Positions 33,077-40,363 of a stretch of DNA of 64,000 nucleotides are shown here, piece after piece. The notes beneath the pieces were generated by a model. That model worked only from the letters and a program-made list of their open reading frames with translations. It was not told where the DNA came from and made no database searches. The stretch is from the NCBI GenBank assembly GCA_042408355.1, contig JBHORD010000033.1, positions 37,826 through 101,825 on the forward strand. The letters are read 5' to 3'. The translations under genes were made by a program, and so were the position numbers. Every line of letters starts with the position of its first letter. Within the stretch, counting starts at the first letter, position 1. The DNA is from Fen-1038 sp042408355 (GTDB lineage Bacteria > Chloroflexota > Anaerolineae > Anaerolineales > Villigracilaceae).

Positions 33077-33424
33077 CTACTTCATTCCTGCCAGAACTTT
33101 CGTAATAACGGCATCCAATAAAACAGGATCAACCTGCCCATCAAGCCGCGCCAGCACCGCGGATTTTATTTTCTGTTTTAGCTCCGCATCGCCGCCAGAC
33201 TCCCGCCAACCATCACGCGGATAAGCCGCCACCAAATTGACCGACTGGCTGTACACCGCTTTGGGCGGCGCGCTGGGTTCGACACGGTTGATCTTGATCC
33301 CGTGTTTCATGGCGCGCTCGACCGCCAGATCTGTCATGACGACGTTGTCGGTCACGTCAATGCTGCTGACGCCGCGCGCCTTCATGTCGTCAACATCGCG
33401 TTCGGTGATAAATGTCTTTGGCAT
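33077..33424 (-). CDS. Small EutQ-N-like protein with C-terminal encapsulation-type helix
   Basis: 115 residues, last gene of the microcompartment operon. Residues 1-45 (TERDVDDMKARGVSSIDV, then TDLAVERAMKHGIKI) resemble the N-terminal segment shared by EutQ and related BMC proteins. A linker of about 30 residues leads to an amphipathic C-terminal helix (about 82-115, ending VLLDAVITKVLAGMK) like the peptides that target cargo into microcompartments. It has no enzymatic motif. It may be a cargo adaptor or shell-linking protein; function inferred from these pieces and the operon. Confidence 0.6.
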   Translation of the reverse strand: MPKTFITERDVDDMKARGVSSIDVTDNVVMTDLAVERAMKHGIKINRVEPSAPPKAVYSQSVNLVAAYPRDGWRESGGDAELKQKIKSAVLARLDGQVDPVLLDAVITKVLAGMK

Positions 33425-33478
33425 AAGCAGTCCTTCACGTCTTACAAAAAATCGTCGGCGAAGACCAGCAAAAGGATT

Positions 33479-34108
33479 TTATTTTTCGGGCCGGCCTTCG
33501 AGTTCTTCGAGCGCTTTGACCGCCGCATTGCGCGCCGTGAGAATCTCGGCTTCCGAACCGGAGAGCCACATGCGCCCGAAGCGTCCGACCGATGAAATGT
33601 GCAGTAATTTGATGGTGGAACCTTTTTCGGCTTCGTTGAATGCATAGTTGATGTACGCGGCAGGCGCGCATTCCAAAACCAGCATGGTTTCGCCGGGGAC
33701 GAGCATCGAGCCGCGCCGGAAGCGATTCAACAATTGGGCTTGATACGGGTCCACGTTTGTAATGACCTGCACCGACGCGATGGACGGTTTGACGCGGTCC
33801 TCGATTTTCAATCCGAGGCGGGCCAGAACGATTCGCCCCGCTTCCAAAACTTCAGCCTGTGATTTCGAGTGAACCTCGAACATGCCGAATTCGCGCTCCA
33901 CGATCTGCGCGCCCGGCTTCGATTCGGTGGATTTCACCGCAATGTCCACCAGGCGAAAGACCTCGTTGCCCGGCGCGACTTCAATATATAAGGCGGCCAT
34001 GCCCTCCGTGGGGAGGTCGCCCTGCGTGATTGTTCCGACGAAGGCCGCATATTGCGGCTGCATTCGGTCGAGATAAGAATAGCAGCGAAGTGAAAATTGA
34101 TCAGCCAT
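33479..34108 (-). CDS. Microcompartment shell protein, tandem BMC domain (BMC-T type)
   Basis: 209 residues from the ATG at 34108; longer frames to 34147 lack a ribosome site. Two BMC-fold halves: LRCYSYLDRMQPQYAAFVG onward (about 8-100), and VITNVDPYQAQLLNRFRRG onward (about 108-209), the second holding YINYAFNEAEK and GSEAEILTARNAAVKALEELE. This matches trimer-forming shell tiles rather than the 90-residue hexamer type. It would form pseudohexameric shell tiles, possibly with a gated pore. Confidence 0.75.
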   Translation of the reverse strand: MADQFSLRCYSYLDRMQPQYAAFVGTITQGDLPTEGMAALYIEVAPGNEVFRLVDIAVKSTESKPGAQIVEREFGMFEVHSKSQAEVLEAGRIVLARLGLKIEDRVKPSIASVQVITNVDPYQAQLLNRFRRGSMLVPGETMLVLECAPAAYINYAFNEAEKGSTIKLLHISSVGRFGRMWLSGSEAEILTARNAAVKALEELEGRPEK

Positions 34109-34122
34109 AGATAAAAGCTCCA

Positions 34123-34186
34123 TTGTGTCACTCTGAGCGAAGGGCATCTCCGTAAGGCAGGCTTCGAAAGAATGACATTTAAAAAT
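34123..34186. repeat. TGTCACTCTGAGCG-type dispersed palindromic repeat
   Basis: TGTCACTCTGAGCGAAGG at the left and TTCGAAAGAATGACA at the right are near inverted partners (TGTCA/TGACA ends), between eutJ and the BMC-T gene. The TCTGAGCGAAG motif is a familiar dispersed intergenic element in Chloroflexota and other phyla. Confidence 0.6.
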
Positions 34187-35032
34187 TTAGTTGTGCATGG
34201 CAATGCCCAGCGGGGTGACAAACAACGGATTGCCGGGCAAAATTGTTTGGATGCCCGTCGCCTCCTGAATGACCTTGTCCATGCCGGGGTAAGCGCACGT
34301 GCCGCCCACCAGATAAATCCGTTCCACTCGACGACCTTGAATGTGCCGATTGATAATGCTTCCGACCTTTTCCATCACGGGGCGGATAATCGGGAAGAGC
34401 CGCGTCTGCTCGGTTGGGTTTTTCTTGAGCGCTTCGGCCTCCTCGAAAGTGGCTCCCGTTGAACCGGCAATCACCAGCGAAAAGTGAGTCCCGCCGGTCG
34501 GCTCGTCGGCTGTGTACACGACCTTGCCGTTTTCGAAAATCGCAATGCCGGTCGTTCCGCCGCCGACATCCACAATGGCGCCGTCTTGAATCTGCAAAAC
34601 ATTGTTGGCCGCGGTCGGCTCGTCAATCAGACCGGTGCAATCCAGACCCGCGCCGTATAAAACATTCGCCGTCGCGCGGACTTCCGCCTGCGGCACGCCG
34701 GGCGGATACGCGGTTGCCGCGGAGGTCAGGGTGAAACCAAGTTTGTCCTCGACCTTTGATTTCATCTTGCGTAACAAATCCACCGCCCCCACGAAATCCA
34801 CAACCAAGCCATCGCGCACGATTTCCGCAAATTGATATTCGCCTGCGATGGGCTGGCAGTTCTCATCGAGCACGATCAGCACGGTGTAGGCCGTCCCCAA
34901 ATCCACGCCGACGTGAACCGTGCCGCGATAAATGCCGGATGGCAGAAGCAGATCGGGATCGGGATGCCAGCCATTGGCTCCAGACATAATCGCGTCGGTG
35001 CGGGCGAGGAGGTCAGAAAGATTCGGATTCAT
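34187..35032 (-). CDS. eutJ: Ethanolamine utilisation chaperone-like protein EutJ
   Basis: 281 residues from the ATG at 35032. Actin/Hsp70-like ATPase fold: phosphate 1 motif GVDLGTAYTVLIVLDE (about 53-68), phosphate 2 DVGGGTTGIAIF (about 165-176) and adenosine motif LVGGTCAYPG (about 248-257). EutJ is thought to help fold or assemble Eut proteins; its exact job is not settled. Gene order with eutT upstream and a shell gene downstream fits an eut locus. Confidence 0.87.
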   Translation of the reverse strand: MNPNLSDLLARTDAIMSGANGWHPDPDLLLPSGIYRGTVHVGVDLGTAYTVLIVLDENCQPIAGEYQFAEIVRDGLVVDFVGAVDLLRKMKSKVEDKLGFTLTSAATAYPPGVPQAEVRATANVLYGAGLDCTGLIDEPTAANNVLQIQDGAIVDVGGGTTGIAIFENGKVVYTADEPTGGTHFSLVIAGSTGATFEEAEALKKNPTEQTRLFPIIRPVMEKVGSIINRHIQGRRVERIYLVGGTCAYPGMDKVIQEATGIQTILPGNPLFVTPLGIAMHN

Positions 35033-35039
35033 TTGCTTG

Positions 35040-35116
35040 CCCAACCGCCAGGCACGCGAAGCGCGCAAAGATTTTCCTGTTGTTTTCTTTGCGATCTTGG
35101 CGTCTTCGCGGTGAGA
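35040..35116. repeat. GCGAAG/CTTTGCG-type palindromic repeat
   Basis: CGCGAAGCGCGCAAAG on the left pairs imperfectly with CTTTGCGATCTTGGCG and TCTTCGCGG on the right. A second copy of the same family lies at about 36461-36538. Fills the 91-bp gap between eutT and eutJ. Confidence 0.65.
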
Positions 35117-35123
35117 TTAAAAA

Positions 35124-35891
35124 TCATAACTTTCCTGCTTTGAAATACAACTCCAAAACATAAACCGCCGATGAAAAGCGGTTCAACGCGTGTGAAATAT
35201 TCTTTCCAATTCCGTTTTGATCGAGGCCGCGATCCGCGCCAAATGCTTCCAGCGCAGTCACCTCGACTTCGCGCGCCTGCGTCCGCAAAACGTTGAGCCA
35301 GTGAAGCATTTCGTGGTCATCCGGTCCCGGGACGATGTGCTGGATTCCGAGATGGCGGTCGGGCCAATGCGAAATTTCGTGAAGCTCTTCCTCGCGCTTG
35401 CCCAATAGAATCAGCGGCGCGACCGGACGCATGTTGTATTCCGCGCTCATGATTTCGCGGCAGTAGGCCGCCAGGGTGTCGAGATGCGAGGCGAGATTCA
35501 TCATCTGAAAGCCGCGCGCCTTCGCCGCGGCGAGCATGACAAAGGCATGGAGCGAGTCGACGCGTCCGCGCAGAATCAGCCTCGGGTCCGTTTTGGATGC
35601 GAAGTGTCCCGCATCCAGTTGTGTCATGTGATCGGGCTTGTGCTTGATCGGCTGTCCGCATACCGCGCAAACCGGCACGGGTCCGCTGAGGACGACGGGG
35701 AACGTGCCGGGCTTGTCCCATTCGGGATGGATGTGGTTCGATTCGACCGCCTGCGATTGCGCGTCCATTTTATGCTGACGCAAAAACTCGCGCGCCGAAT
35801 CGGTGAAACGCGTATCGGGCGGAAACGCAGGCAATCGTCCGCGTCCGTTCTGCCAGTATTCGCGCAATTCGCTTTCGGTGATGATTGTCAT
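35124..35891 (-). CDS. eutT: EutT-like cobalamin adenosyltransferase
   Basis: 255 residues. Should make adenosylcobalamin, the cofactor of EutBC, from cob(I)alamin and ATP. The N-terminal region (ELREYWQ, then FTDSAREFLRQH) is typical, and a metal site is suggested by CAVC (Cys 75 and 78). Enteric EutT has an H-x11-C-C-x2-C motif; here only C-x2-C plus nearby His residues is seen, so the metal site is reduced. The helical core from about 95 on contains LRGRVDSLHAFVML. It overlaps the eutQ stop by 4 bp. Confidence 0.75.
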   Translation of the reverse strand: MTIITESELREYWQNGRGRLPAFPPDTRFTDSAREFLRQHKMDAQSQAVESNHIHPEWDKPGTFPVVLSGPVPVCAVCGQPIKHKPDHMTQLDAGHFASKTDPRLILRGRVDSLHAFVMLAAAKARGFQMMNLASHLDTLAAYCREIMSAEYNMRPVAPLILLGKREEELHEISHWPDRHLGIQHIVPGPDDHEMLHWLNVLRTQAREVEVTALEAFGADRGLDQNGIGKNISHALNRFSSAVYVLELYFKAGKL

Positions 35892-36448
35892 TTCTCGTTC
35901 CAGTTCACCGGGTAGACCACATACACAAAGCGCGTCCGGCTCGGCGTGCCGAACGTGATGCTCGATCCTTTCGGGATGTAAATGACATCGCCGGGCCCGC
36001 CGCGTACCTGCTCGACGCCGCGCGTGATCACCAGTTCGCCTTCAAGCACGATGTCCACTTCGTCGTAGGTCAACGTCCACTTCATTTCGCCTTTGTCGAG
36101 CGCCATGAAGCCCACGCCCATCGGCCCGCGATCCTCTTTGATCACCACATCTTTCAGCCGGACATGTGTGCCTGGTGTGGCGGGGCCTTCAAGGAACGGT
36201 TCCATGTTGACGCTTGCGCCATGTACGACTTTCAATGGCGGCAATGCTACGCGTGGGGGCGGATCAAACGGCGCGTCCCTTCTGAATTTAGAGTCTGATT
36301 CCGTTTCGCGGATGACTTTTACGCCCAGAGAGTAGGCCACGTCCATGGCTTCGTGCGTGACGATATCGTATGCGCCCACGAGGAGCGTATCGGATCGCTC
36401 GCGCGCAAGGCGGCGAATGTCTTCTGCCGTGAAAAGTTGACGCGACAT
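35888..36448 (-). CDS. eutQ: EutQ-like cupin protein
   Basis: 186 residues, shorter than the enteric EutQ of about 233. An N-terminal helical segment (LFTAEDIRRLARERSDTLLV) is followed by a C-terminal cupin (about 95-186; EVDIVLEGELVI and PGDVIYIPKGSSI are cupin motifs). EutQ has been reported to have acetate-kinase activity, giving ATP from acetyl phosphate in the compartment; whether this one does is not shown. Coupled to eutT by overlap. Confidence 0.85.
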   Translation of the reverse strand: MSRQLFTAEDIRRLARERSDTLLVGAYDIVTHEAMDVAYSLGVKVIRETESDSKFRRDAPFDPPPRVALPPLKVVHGASVNMEPFLEGPATPGTHVRLKDVVIKEDRGPMGVGFMALDKGEMKWTLTYDEVDIVLEGELVITRGVEQVRGGPGDVIYIPKGSSITFGTPSRTRFVYVVYPVNWNEK

Positions 36449-36460
36449 GATGAACGGTTC

Positions 36461-36538
36461 TTAACCGCGAAGAACGCGGAGAGCGCGAAGATATAAATTT
36501 CTTCGTGATCTTTGCGAGCTTGGCGGTTTTATTAACCG
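36461..36538. repeat. GCGAAG-type palindromic repeat, second copy
   Basis: AACCGCGAAGAACGCGGAG on the left and CTTTGCGAGCTTGGCGGTT on the right have matching ends (AACCGC/GCGGTT). Fills the 96-bp gap between the BMC-H gene and eutQ. Confidence 0.65.
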
Positions 36539-36544
36539 CTTGAA

Positions 36545-36874
36545 TTACTTTTCTTTTCCGCCGGAGCGTCCGCCGAAGGAGCCTTTTGTGTTTTGCGGCA
36601 GAATCATCTCGACATCGGAATGGGGGCGGGGTATCACGTGGACCGAGGCCAATTCGCCGACGCGCTTGGCGGCGGCCGCGCCCGCGTCTGTGGCGGCTTT
36701 CACCGCGCCGACGTCGCCGCGCACCATCACGGTCACATATCCGCCGCCGACATATTCACTGCCGATCAGCGTCACGTTGGCGGCTTTGACCATTGCATCG
36801 GCGGCTTCGATCGCGCCGACGAGTCCTTTGGTCTCCACCATTCCCAGGGCGATCATGGAAACATCTACTGGCAT
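36545..36874 (-). CDS. Microcompartment hexameric shell protein (BMC-H, EutM/PduA-like)
   Basis: 109 residues, one BMC domain: ALGMVETKGLVGAIEAADAM (about 9-28), then VTLIGSEYVGGGYVTVMVRG with the pore-lining segment, then DVGAVKAATDAGAAAAKRVG. It tiles the flat shell facets. The C-terminal tail (about 95-109) is Gly/Ser/Lys-rich and probably flexible. GAGTTTG-type ribosome site AAGGAG lies just upstream. Confidence 0.93.
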   Translation of the reverse strand: MPVDVSMIALGMVETKGLVGAIEAADAMVKAANVTLIGSEYVGGGYVTVMVRGDVGAVKAATDAGAAAAKRVGELASVHVIPRPHSDVEMILPQNTKGSFGGRSGGKEK

Positions 36875-36961
36875 AGCAAACTCCTTTGATAATGATTTTT
36901 CCGATTAGACATCGGATGTCAGGACTGGAATTTTTCAAGCCCTGAAATCTGGCGTCTAATT

Positions 36962-37108
36962 ATGTCATTGCGAAAAGCGAAGCGACAAAGCAATCAATCT
37001 CTTGGAATAATCAAACGGTTGTTACATAGATTGGCACGCTCGGCCTCGATACGGCCTCTCGCTTCGCTCGAGAACACTGCCTGCTCGACCAGCGCTCGCA
37101 ATGACATG
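36962..37108. repeat. TGTCATTGCGA-type palindromic element (147 bp)
   Basis: Ends are inverted: TGTCATTGCG at 36963-36972 and CGCAATGACA at 37098-37107. The left arm continues AAAAGCGAAGCGACAAAGC, a well-known dispersed intergenic sequence type. A related element lies at 41752-41856. It fills most of the 241-bp gap between eutE and the BMC-H gene. Confidence 0.7.
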
Positions 37109-37115
37109 ATAGCAA

Positions 37116-38627
37116 TTATTTTTTCAACTCCGCTAAAACCTTCCTCACGATCTCATCAATCTGCGAATCCATCGCGCTTGATGAAATTGACGCAGGCGAA
37201 GAATAAGAATTTCCCGTGAACAAATTCCGCTGCGCGGGCGCATCCGTCGAACCGGGAGCAAACGCTTCGGGCGGAGCAACGCGCGTTTCGTAAGCCAATT
37301 TCTTCACGTTATAAAGATGATGAACAGTGATGTTATCGCCCGTGATCGCGCCGCCGATTCCGCCGGAGCCGAGCGTCATGGACGGCATCACGCCGGTTGT
37401 ATATCCCGTTGTCCCGAGCGTTCCAAACGTATTCACGACGATGCGGAACACGGGTTTTTCGAGTCCGAACTTCATGATGACATTCTGATCCTGCGCGTGA
37501 ATGACGAGCGAATGTCCGCGCCCGCCGTATTGAATCAATTCGATACAGCGTTCACAGCCTGCCTCCCAGCCATCCACTTCGTACCAGCCCAGCACGGTGG
37601 TCAACTTCTCGCCGGATAATGGTTCTTCCGGGCCAACGCCTTTCAATTTGCAAACGATGATGCGCGCCCAATCCGGGACGCTAAAGCCGTACATCTGCGC
37701 CAGTTGCTGGGGACTTTTGCCAACCGCTTTTGGATTGGGCAAATGCCCGATGAACAAGTTCTTTGCCAGAATTTTCGAGATTTCATCGCTGGCAAAATAT
37801 GCGCCTTCAGCCTTCATCAATTCTTCGAGTTTCGAGGCGATCGGCCGATCCGCAACGACGGACTGTTCGGTGGCGCAAATCACGGAATGATCGAATGCCT
37901 TCGATGCGACAATATATTTTGCGGCGCGTTGAACGTCCGCCGAACGGTCAACGTAAGCGGGCACATTGCCGGGGCCAACGCCATAAGCAGGCTTGCCTGC
38001 CGAATGCGCGGCGCGTACCATGTCCGAGCCGCCGGTGGCGAGGATGAGCGCCGTGTATTTGTGCCTCATCAATTCCTGCGTGCCGGGGAGGGTGATATGC
38101 GTCATGCACGAGATTAATCCCTTTGGCATTCCGGCGCGTTCGCCGGCCTCCGCCATGATGCGAATCGTTTCGACACAGCATTTGTAAGCGGCGGGATGCG
38201 GCGCCACAACAATTGCATTGCGCGCCTTGACGGCGATCAGCGTTTTGAACATCGTGGTCGAAGTCGGATTCGTGCTGGGCGTCAACGCCGCAATCACGCC
38301 CATCGGCCAGGCAATGTCGTATGTTCCCTTTTGCGGATCGTGTCCGATCACGCCGACGGTGGGGATGTCTTTGATGGCGTCCCAAAGAATCTTCGACGAA
38401 AGCACGTTCTTCAAAACTTTGTGTTCCGGCACGCCGTAGCCGGTTTCCTCGACCGCCATTTTTGCCAGCGACTGCGAGGCGTCGTAGGCGGCTTGCGCCA
38501 TTGCCGCGCAAATGCGGTCCACTTCAGCCTGCGTGGCGTGAAGAAATTTTTGCTGTGCCTCGCGCGCCTGAACAGCCAATGTGCGCGCTTCCTGAATGGA
38601 GAGAAGATCGTTGTCAAGGTCTGCCAT
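37116..38627 (-). CDS. eutE: Microcompartment acetaldehyde dehydrogenase (CoA-acylating)
   Basis: 503 residues. Oxidises acetaldehyde to acetyl-CoA with NAD+. The catalytic Cys lies in SVICATEQSVV (about 256), with PSTNPTSTTMFK and GPGNVPAYVDRSADV typical of EutE/PduP. Unlike most EutE/PduP, whose targeting peptide is N-terminal, a linker rich in Ser/Pro/Ala (about 455-485) leads to a C-terminal amphipathic helix (SQIDEIVRKVLAELKK) that looks like an encapsulation peptide. Lies between eutL and the BMC-H gene. Confidence 0.92.
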   Translation of the reverse strand: MADLDNDLLSIQEARTLAVQAREAQQKFLHATQAEVDRICAAMAQAAYDASQSLAKMAVEETGYGVPEHKVLKNVLSSKILWDAIKDIPTVGVIGHDPQKGTYDIAWPMGVIAALTPSTNPTSTTMFKTLIAVKARNAIVVAPHPAAYKCCVETIRIMAEAGERAGMPKGLISCMTHITLPGTQELMRHKYTALILATGGSDMVRAAHSAGKPAYGVGPGNVPAYVDRSADVQRAAKYIVASKAFDHSVICATEQSVVADRPIASKLEELMKAEGAYFASDEISKILAKNLFIGHLPNPKAVGKSPQQLAQMYGFSVPDWARIIVCKLKGVGPEEPLSGEKLTTVLGWYEVDGWEAGCERCIELIQYGGRGHSLVIHAQDQNVIMKFGLEKPVFRIVVNTFGTLGTTGYTTGVMPSMTLGSGGIGGAITGDNITVHHLYNVKKLAYETRVAPPEAFAPGSTDAPAQRNLFTGNSYSSPASISSSAMDSQIDEIVRKVLAELKK

Positions 38628-38640
38628 AATTTCATCCTGG

Positions 38641-38721
38641 CGCTGAGCGGAGCGTAATCAAGCCGAAGCGCATTTTGCATAGCGGCGTTTCGACTTCGGC
38701 GCTTTGCGCCGCTGCTCAACG
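38641..38721. repeat. CTGAGCGGAGC-type palindromic repeat in the eut operon
   Basis: CGCTGAGCGGAGCG on the left and GCGCCGCTGCTCAACGCG on the right are imperfect inverted partners; the middle also pairs (GCCGAAGCGC with GCG...CTTCGGCGC). Same family as at 25097. Fills the gap between eutL and eutE. Confidence 0.6.
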
Positions 38722-38729
38722 CGTGCAAT

Positions 38730-39386
38730 TTAGTAATTCATCGGGTTGCTTGCAACCTCTAACACTTTGTTTTGAAACGCGGCGGCCGCGGCTTTGCAGG
38801 CGGGCTGGTCGCCGGTCAACATCGCGCCCATGTAATTTGTTTCCGAGGGCGGCATTGTCAACGAGACGATCTTTACGTCCGCGGCTTTGAGCGCCGCATC
38901 CAGCGCGACCAGGCCTTCATTGGGCGGCGCAATCAAATACGCAATCGGCGTGCCGACCGGAATATTGCAAACCTTCGATAGATATGTGCCCGTGCGCGAA
39001 ATGACATGGGGGAAAAAGGCAATCGAATCATCTTCGTTGGCGGAATACCAGACGGCTTTGTTCTTCATGTAGTCCACCGCCGCGGCGAGTCCGGCCCGGA
39101 CTTCAGCCGGATCGGGTCCTGCCAAAATGGCCATGATCTCGCCCGATAGTTTCCCCGATGTGTGCTTCGCGCCGGCGTAAAACGAATGCGCATACACGAC
39201 TTCGACGTCGGCCATTTTGGTAGCCTCATCAATGGACACATACGTTGCATCGTCGTTATCGGCGCTGATGAGACCGATGGACAGTTGATCGCCGCGGAGC
39301 TTGAGCTGTTCCGCGAAGTTGCGATCCACCTGCGGAATCAATTGGACACACAATGGCGTTGCATAAATTGGGTCGAGAATCGCCAT
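38730..39386 (-). CDS. eutL: Microcompartment trimeric shell protein EutL
   Basis: 218 residues with two BMC-like halves. Opening DPIYATPLCVQLIPQVDRNFAEQL matches EutL, as do the DNDDATYVSIDEATK segment and the C-terminal VSLTMPPSETNYMGAMLTGDQPAC. EutL forms trimers with a gated central pore that can admit larger molecules such as cofactors. Nine bp separate its start from eutC. Confidence 0.92.
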   Translation of the reverse strand: MAILDPIYATPLCVQLIPQVDRNFAEQLKLRGDQLSIGLISADNDDATYVSIDEATKMADVEVVYAHSFYAGAKHTSGKLSGEIMAILAGPDPAEVRAGLAAAVDYMKNKAVWYSANEDDSIAFFPHVISRTGTYLSKVCNIPVGTPIAYLIAPPNEGLVALDAALKAADVKIVSLTMPPSETNYMGAMLTGDQPACKAAAAAFQNKVLEVASNPMNY

Positions 39387-39395
39387 GGAGACTCC

Positions 39396-40352
39396 TTACT
39401 TTGCCAACTTAAGTTTCACGCCCGACGCCTGATTCTTGCGCATCTTCTGGGCGATTTGTACCACATACGCCCCGGCTTCAAGTGGATTCGTCCCGCCGTT
39501 TTCAAAGATGTTGCAAACCACATCGCGGTCGGCGTCGGTGTCGCCATATTTTGGCTTGTAGCCCATGTATGCGCTCATCGATTCGGCCCTGCCCAGGCCG
39601 GGACGTTCGCCGATTAACAAGACGACCACATCTGGTTTAATGAGTTCGCCGACATCGTTCATCACGCCGACGCGCGCATACTTGATGAAGAACGGCGTGC
39701 CGAATGTCAAACCTGCGTTCTGCACGCCCTGCTTGATCACCGGAAAGATTTGCCGCAGGTTTGACTCGATTGCCTGTGAAGAGAGACCGTCACCGACCAC
39801 CAGCTGGACATTTACGTTCTTCTGGCATTTCTCGTTGATGATGCGCTTGGCGTCGTCGTTCAACTGGCGTCCGAGATCGGGACGGAGCAGATATTCCTGT
39901 TTGCCGCCGGTTACTTTGGTTTGAACTGTGAAGAGATTGAATTCATCCAGAAGCTTTTGATCGACATCGCGATATAAAGCATCCTGCGTAACTGCGTGAT
40001 CGCCCTGGAATAATAATAATGCCGCCGTGCTGTAACGCGGACCCGCGCGTCCAACGCCGATGCGGGCGGTGGTTGAAGCCATCAGGGCGCGCAGACCGTT
40101 TGGGTCTTTCGGGCTTTTCACGCGCGGCGTCATGCGCGCCTGCGGAGTCGTTGGATCGGGCAAGTCAATGTTCAAATCTTGTCCTGAGCCAATCGAGCGC
40201 GGTTTGACGGGAACAGCCGAGAGCGCAGATAAAGCCGTCGAAACGGGAGCCGGTGAAAGGTCGGAGGAAGGAGCGGCGGGTTTCACTGCTCCCGATTCTT
40301 TTAATTCACGAACAATCGCATCTACAATCGCGGCAAGTTGGGCGTCATCCAT
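39396..40352 (-). CDS. eutC: Ethanolamine ammonia-lyase small subunit
   Basis: 318 residues. Partner of EutB; together they convert ethanolamine to acetaldehyde and ammonia with adenosylcobalamin. The first 20 residues form an amphipathic helix (LAAIVDAIVRELKESG) like known microcompartment-targeting peptides, followed by an Ala/Pro/Ser-rich linker (about 22-75). The core starts around TTARIGVGRAGPRY and contains the GERPGLGRAESMSAYMGYKP signature. Starts 11 bp after the eutB stop. Confidence 0.94.
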   Translation of the reverse strand: MDDAQLAAIVDAIVRELKESGAVKPAAPSSDLSPAPVSTALSALSAVPVKPRSIGSGQDLNIDLPDPTTPQARMTPRVKSPKDPNGLRALMASTTARIGVGRAGPRYSTAALLLFQGDHAVTQDALYRDVDQKLLDEFNLFTVQTKVTGGKQEYLLRPDLGRQLNDDAKRIINEKCQKNVNVQLVVGDGLSSQAIESNLRQIFPVIKQGVQNAGLTFGTPFFIKYARVGVMNDVGELIKPDVVVLLIGERPGLGRAESMSAYMGYKPKYGDTDADRDVVCNIFENGGTNPLEAGAYVVQIAQKMRKNQASGVKLKLAK

Positions 40353-40363
40353 AATTGTCTCCT

